Source: Acidobacteriota bacterium
GTDB taxonomy: Bacteria; Acidobacteriota; Blastocatellia; RBC074
Reading direction: 5' to 3'
Length of the DNA stretch: 41,939 bases
Assembly (NCBI GenBank): GCA_022072205.1
Contig: JAJVID010000008.1
Span: 9,642 to 51,580 of the forward strand
Shown here: positions 40,263 to 41,939 of the stretch, one piece after another
Numbering within the stretch: position 1 is the first letter of the stretch
Layout of the letters: each line of letters opens with the position of its first letter
Notes under the pieces: model-generated
Databases searched by the model: none
Told to the model about the DNA's origin: nothing
Seen by the model: the letters and a program-made list of their open reading frames with translations, nothing else
Translations under genes and position numbers: made by a program

Positions 40263-41774
40263 AAAAGTCTTCATCCATCGCCCGCTCTTCATCAAAACTT
40301 GAGACAAAATCGAATCTGCCGGGCCGGAAGCGTTTTTTACATGCAAAACCTCCACAGCGCCCGCGCCGTGAGGTTTCCAGCGTTCGGCGAACGTCTCTGA
40401 ATTCGAGTTGACGAAGATTGTCAGCGCCGGGACTCGGAGCGCGGCGGCGATGTGCTGTCCCGCTGAATCGTAGCCGATGTACTGGTCACTGGCGGCGATC
40501 AGTCCGGCGAAGGCTCCGATGCCGCCATCCCACGTGACCGCGTCGGCTTCAATCTTTTCTCGTGAAATTACTTCGGCGCAGTTTTGCTCATTGATCTCAA
40601 CGATGGTTTTGCCGGTGGCTGCGAGCGTTGCGACGATGCGGTTGATCTGCTCCCGCTCATCGGCGGTCGCGCCTTTGTCCAGAATGAGCGCGGAGTCGTT
40701 GATCAGGCGTTGGATCAGTTCGCATTCAAATTGGTCAGAGACTCGTTTGCCCTGGTTGCCGCCCACGCCGAGGCTGATCGCGGTGATGCGCGACGCTCCG
40801 GCTCGTCGCAGCCTATCGGCGACGCTGAGGCCGAAGTTTTGATGCGCGGCTGATAGTGCGACATAGGGGAAAGTCTCTCCGGTCAGGCCGAAAACTTCAT
40901 TCAGCCAGCAGGAAGCCAGTTGGCCGAGGCAGGTTGCGTTCTCGCGTTGATAGCTGCGGCTTTCAAAAAAGAAATAGTTGCGGTCGTTTTTCAGCAAAGG
41001 CAACAGGCCAAGTTGCGTTAAGCGCGAATCAGGGTCAATCAGCCGGAATTCGTCTGCGTCCAAACCTTTGATTTCTTCGTTCACTGCCTCGACCACATCA
41101 ATCCAGCTTGTTAATCGTGACAGCACACCGCCGCCGCGCTCGTATCTAATCTCGCGGATTCGCACGCGCGGATCGCCTCCGAATAGTTCGCGCAGTTTGG
41201 CCGAGCCTAGCAGAACGAATTCGGCTTCAGGCGCCAGGTCGCGCAGCTTCGCGATCATCACGCTGGTGATGGCTACGTCGGCGCCGATGGTGACGCGGGA
41301 GAGGAGAAGGATTTTGCGGAGTGCGGAGTGCGGAATGCGGAATGCGGAATGCGGATTTGAAATTCGAGATTTACGCGCGAGCAGGTCAGATTCTCTGAAG
41401 ATGTCGAAACTGTTTAAGGTTTCGTCAAATCCTTTTGCCTGCTGCAGGCGACGGTAGAGATCAATCACCTGGGCCAGGATTCGGTCGTAGAGTTGGCAGG
41501 CCGCCGGATTGAAAGAATCGTTCAGTCGCTCGATCAGGGCAGGGAACAAGGCTCGGACGCCTGCGCGCGCCGCCTGTTGATCTTCGCTTGCGGTGATTTC
41601 GCAGAGCAACGTCACGGCATCGCGCAGGTAGCCGCCGCATTCCTGGTGATAGTTGACGATTAAATCGGCGGCGCGCAACGCCTGACGCTCGATCTGATCG
41701 GCGTCGAGCGATCCTTTGTCTTTCCGGTTTCTGAAATCGGCCAGCAAGTTTGCGGCCTCTGCGGTTTGCGCCAT
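40233..41774 (-). CDS. GT9-like (heptosyltransferase-type) glycosyltransferase
   Basis: The start is ATG 41774, with no strong ribosome site. The 513-aa product has an unrecognised helical N-terminal region (1-135), a repeat-encoded linker (140-152, NPHSAFRIPHSAL), then a two-domain GT-B fold. Beta strand KILLLSRVTIGADVAITS opens the acceptor domain, and the end has WDGGIGAFAGLIAASDQYIG and GYDSAGQHIAAALRVPALTI, the usual GT9 nucleotide-sugar end (normally a D-S-G-x-x-H stretch). GT9 enzymes add heptose or related sugars to LPS core or proteins. The final residues come from an inverted repeat. No LPS gene cluster is adjacent. Confidence 0.75.
   Translation of the reverse strand: MAQTAEAANLLADFRNRKDKGSLDADQIERQALRAADLIVNYHQECGGYLRDAVTLLCEITASEDQQAARAGVRALFPALIERLNDSFNPAACQLYDRILAQVIDLYRRLQQAKGFDETLNSFDIFRESDLLARKSRISNPHSAFRIPHSALRKILLLSRVTIGADVAITSVMIAKLRDLAPEAEFVLLGSAKLRELFGGDPRVRIREIRYERGGGVLSRLTSWIDVVEAVNEEIKGLDADEFRLIDPDSRLTQLGLLPLLKNDRNYFFFESRSYQRENATCLGQLASCWLNEVFGLTGETFPYVALSAAHQNFGLSVADRLRRAGASRITAISLGVGGNQGKRVSDQFECELIQRLINDSALILDKGATADEREQINRIVATLAATGKTIVEINEQNCAEVISREKIEADAVTWDGGIGAFAGLIAASDQYIGYDSAGQHIAAALRVPALTIFVNSNSETFAERWKPHGAGAVEVLHVKNASGPADSILSQVLMKSGRWMKTFSHRDHRGDG
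41316..41355. repeat. In-frame heptamer tandem array within the GT9-like gene
   Basis: Five full 7-bp units, GCGGAGT twice and GCGGAAT three times, and a partial sixth unit. A 7-bp unit shifts frame each copy, so the coding product HSAFRIPHSAL has a seven-residue period. It lies between the N-terminal region and the GT-B fold, where a linker would be tolerated. Confidence 0.9.
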
Positions 41775-41900
41775 AGAGGTTTTTGTCCTGGTGATCGGGA
41801 TAAAAAAGTAACTCAGAGGATACGGGACAAACCGAAATAACGAAACAGGCGGGAGAGAGTAACGCGCCGCAAACGCCGAAACGCCTGATTTGACGGTTGC

Positions 41901-41929
41901 TTGACAGCCTATGGGGTGGTTGTTAGACT
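41901..41929 (+). promoter_or_regulatory. Sigma-70-type promoter reading out of the window
   Basis: TTGACA at 41901-41906 (perfect) and TAGACT at 41924-41929 are 17 bp apart. It reads right, toward a gene beyond the window edge. The intergenic stretch 41775-41939 holds nothing else I can name. Confidence 0.55.
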
Positions 41930-41939
41930 GCGACGCCTT

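Overview
The window looks like chromosomal DNA of an Acidobacteriota bacterium, most likely of the Blastocatellia type. The best lineage marker is the pair of large secreted proteins at the two ends (243-2846 and 37229-40156), which carry the C-terminal beta domain known as TIGR03437, a family concentrated in this phylum. The DNA is moderately GC-rich and densely coding on both strands. I saw no insertion sequence, phage gene, CRISPR array, tRNA or rRNA. The lineage call is inference from protein families, not from a marker gene.

Layout. 1-103 is the start of a GntR/MocR-type regulator leaving the window. 243-2846 is a secreted protein with a broken metalloprotease-like motif. 2971-11021 is a tight five-gene minus-strand run, in transcription order: a coiled membrane protein, a giant membrane patatin, a small multi-pass membrane protein, a short-chain dehydrogenase and a secreted alpha/beta-hydrolase; a strong hairpin ends it. 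11217-14908 holds a GnnA-like sugar dehydrogenase facing an ArnT-like glycosyltransferase and the Hsp33 chaperone, which suggests lipid A or envelope modification. 14929-18073 is purQ-purL without purS. 18285-21793 holds a thioredoxin-fold protein that has lost both cysteines, a tail-anchored protein, and a GMC oxidoreductase with a four-cysteine cluster.

22027-26920 is a looser region of regulatory and stress-type genes: a receiver-only response regulator, two tiny membrane proteins, a probable response-regulator remnant, a rhomboid protease, a stand-alone ClpB-type AAA+ module and a two-BON-domain protein. 27131-36173 is a cell-wall block: a bifunctional PBP1b-type enzyme, a MatB-like acyl-CoA synthetase, then on the minus strand a thioredoxin-like ferredoxin, yvcK/glmR, glmU and glmS. 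The last three make UDP-GlcNAc and, by analogy with Bacillus, control its supply for peptidoglycan. 36579-41774 has a small unknown protein, the second TIGR03437 protein and a GT9-like glycosyltransferase.

The most unusual non-coding structure is a set of intergenic hairpins whose arms are usually built from short tandem units of 7 or 9 bp (118-239, 11060-11180, 17284-17362, 40211-40262), plus a related long hairpin at 33248-33332 and a 7-bp array inside a reading frame (41316-41355). Each has a different sequence but a similar plan, and two of them lie between genes of one pathway (purQ/purL and glmU/glmS).
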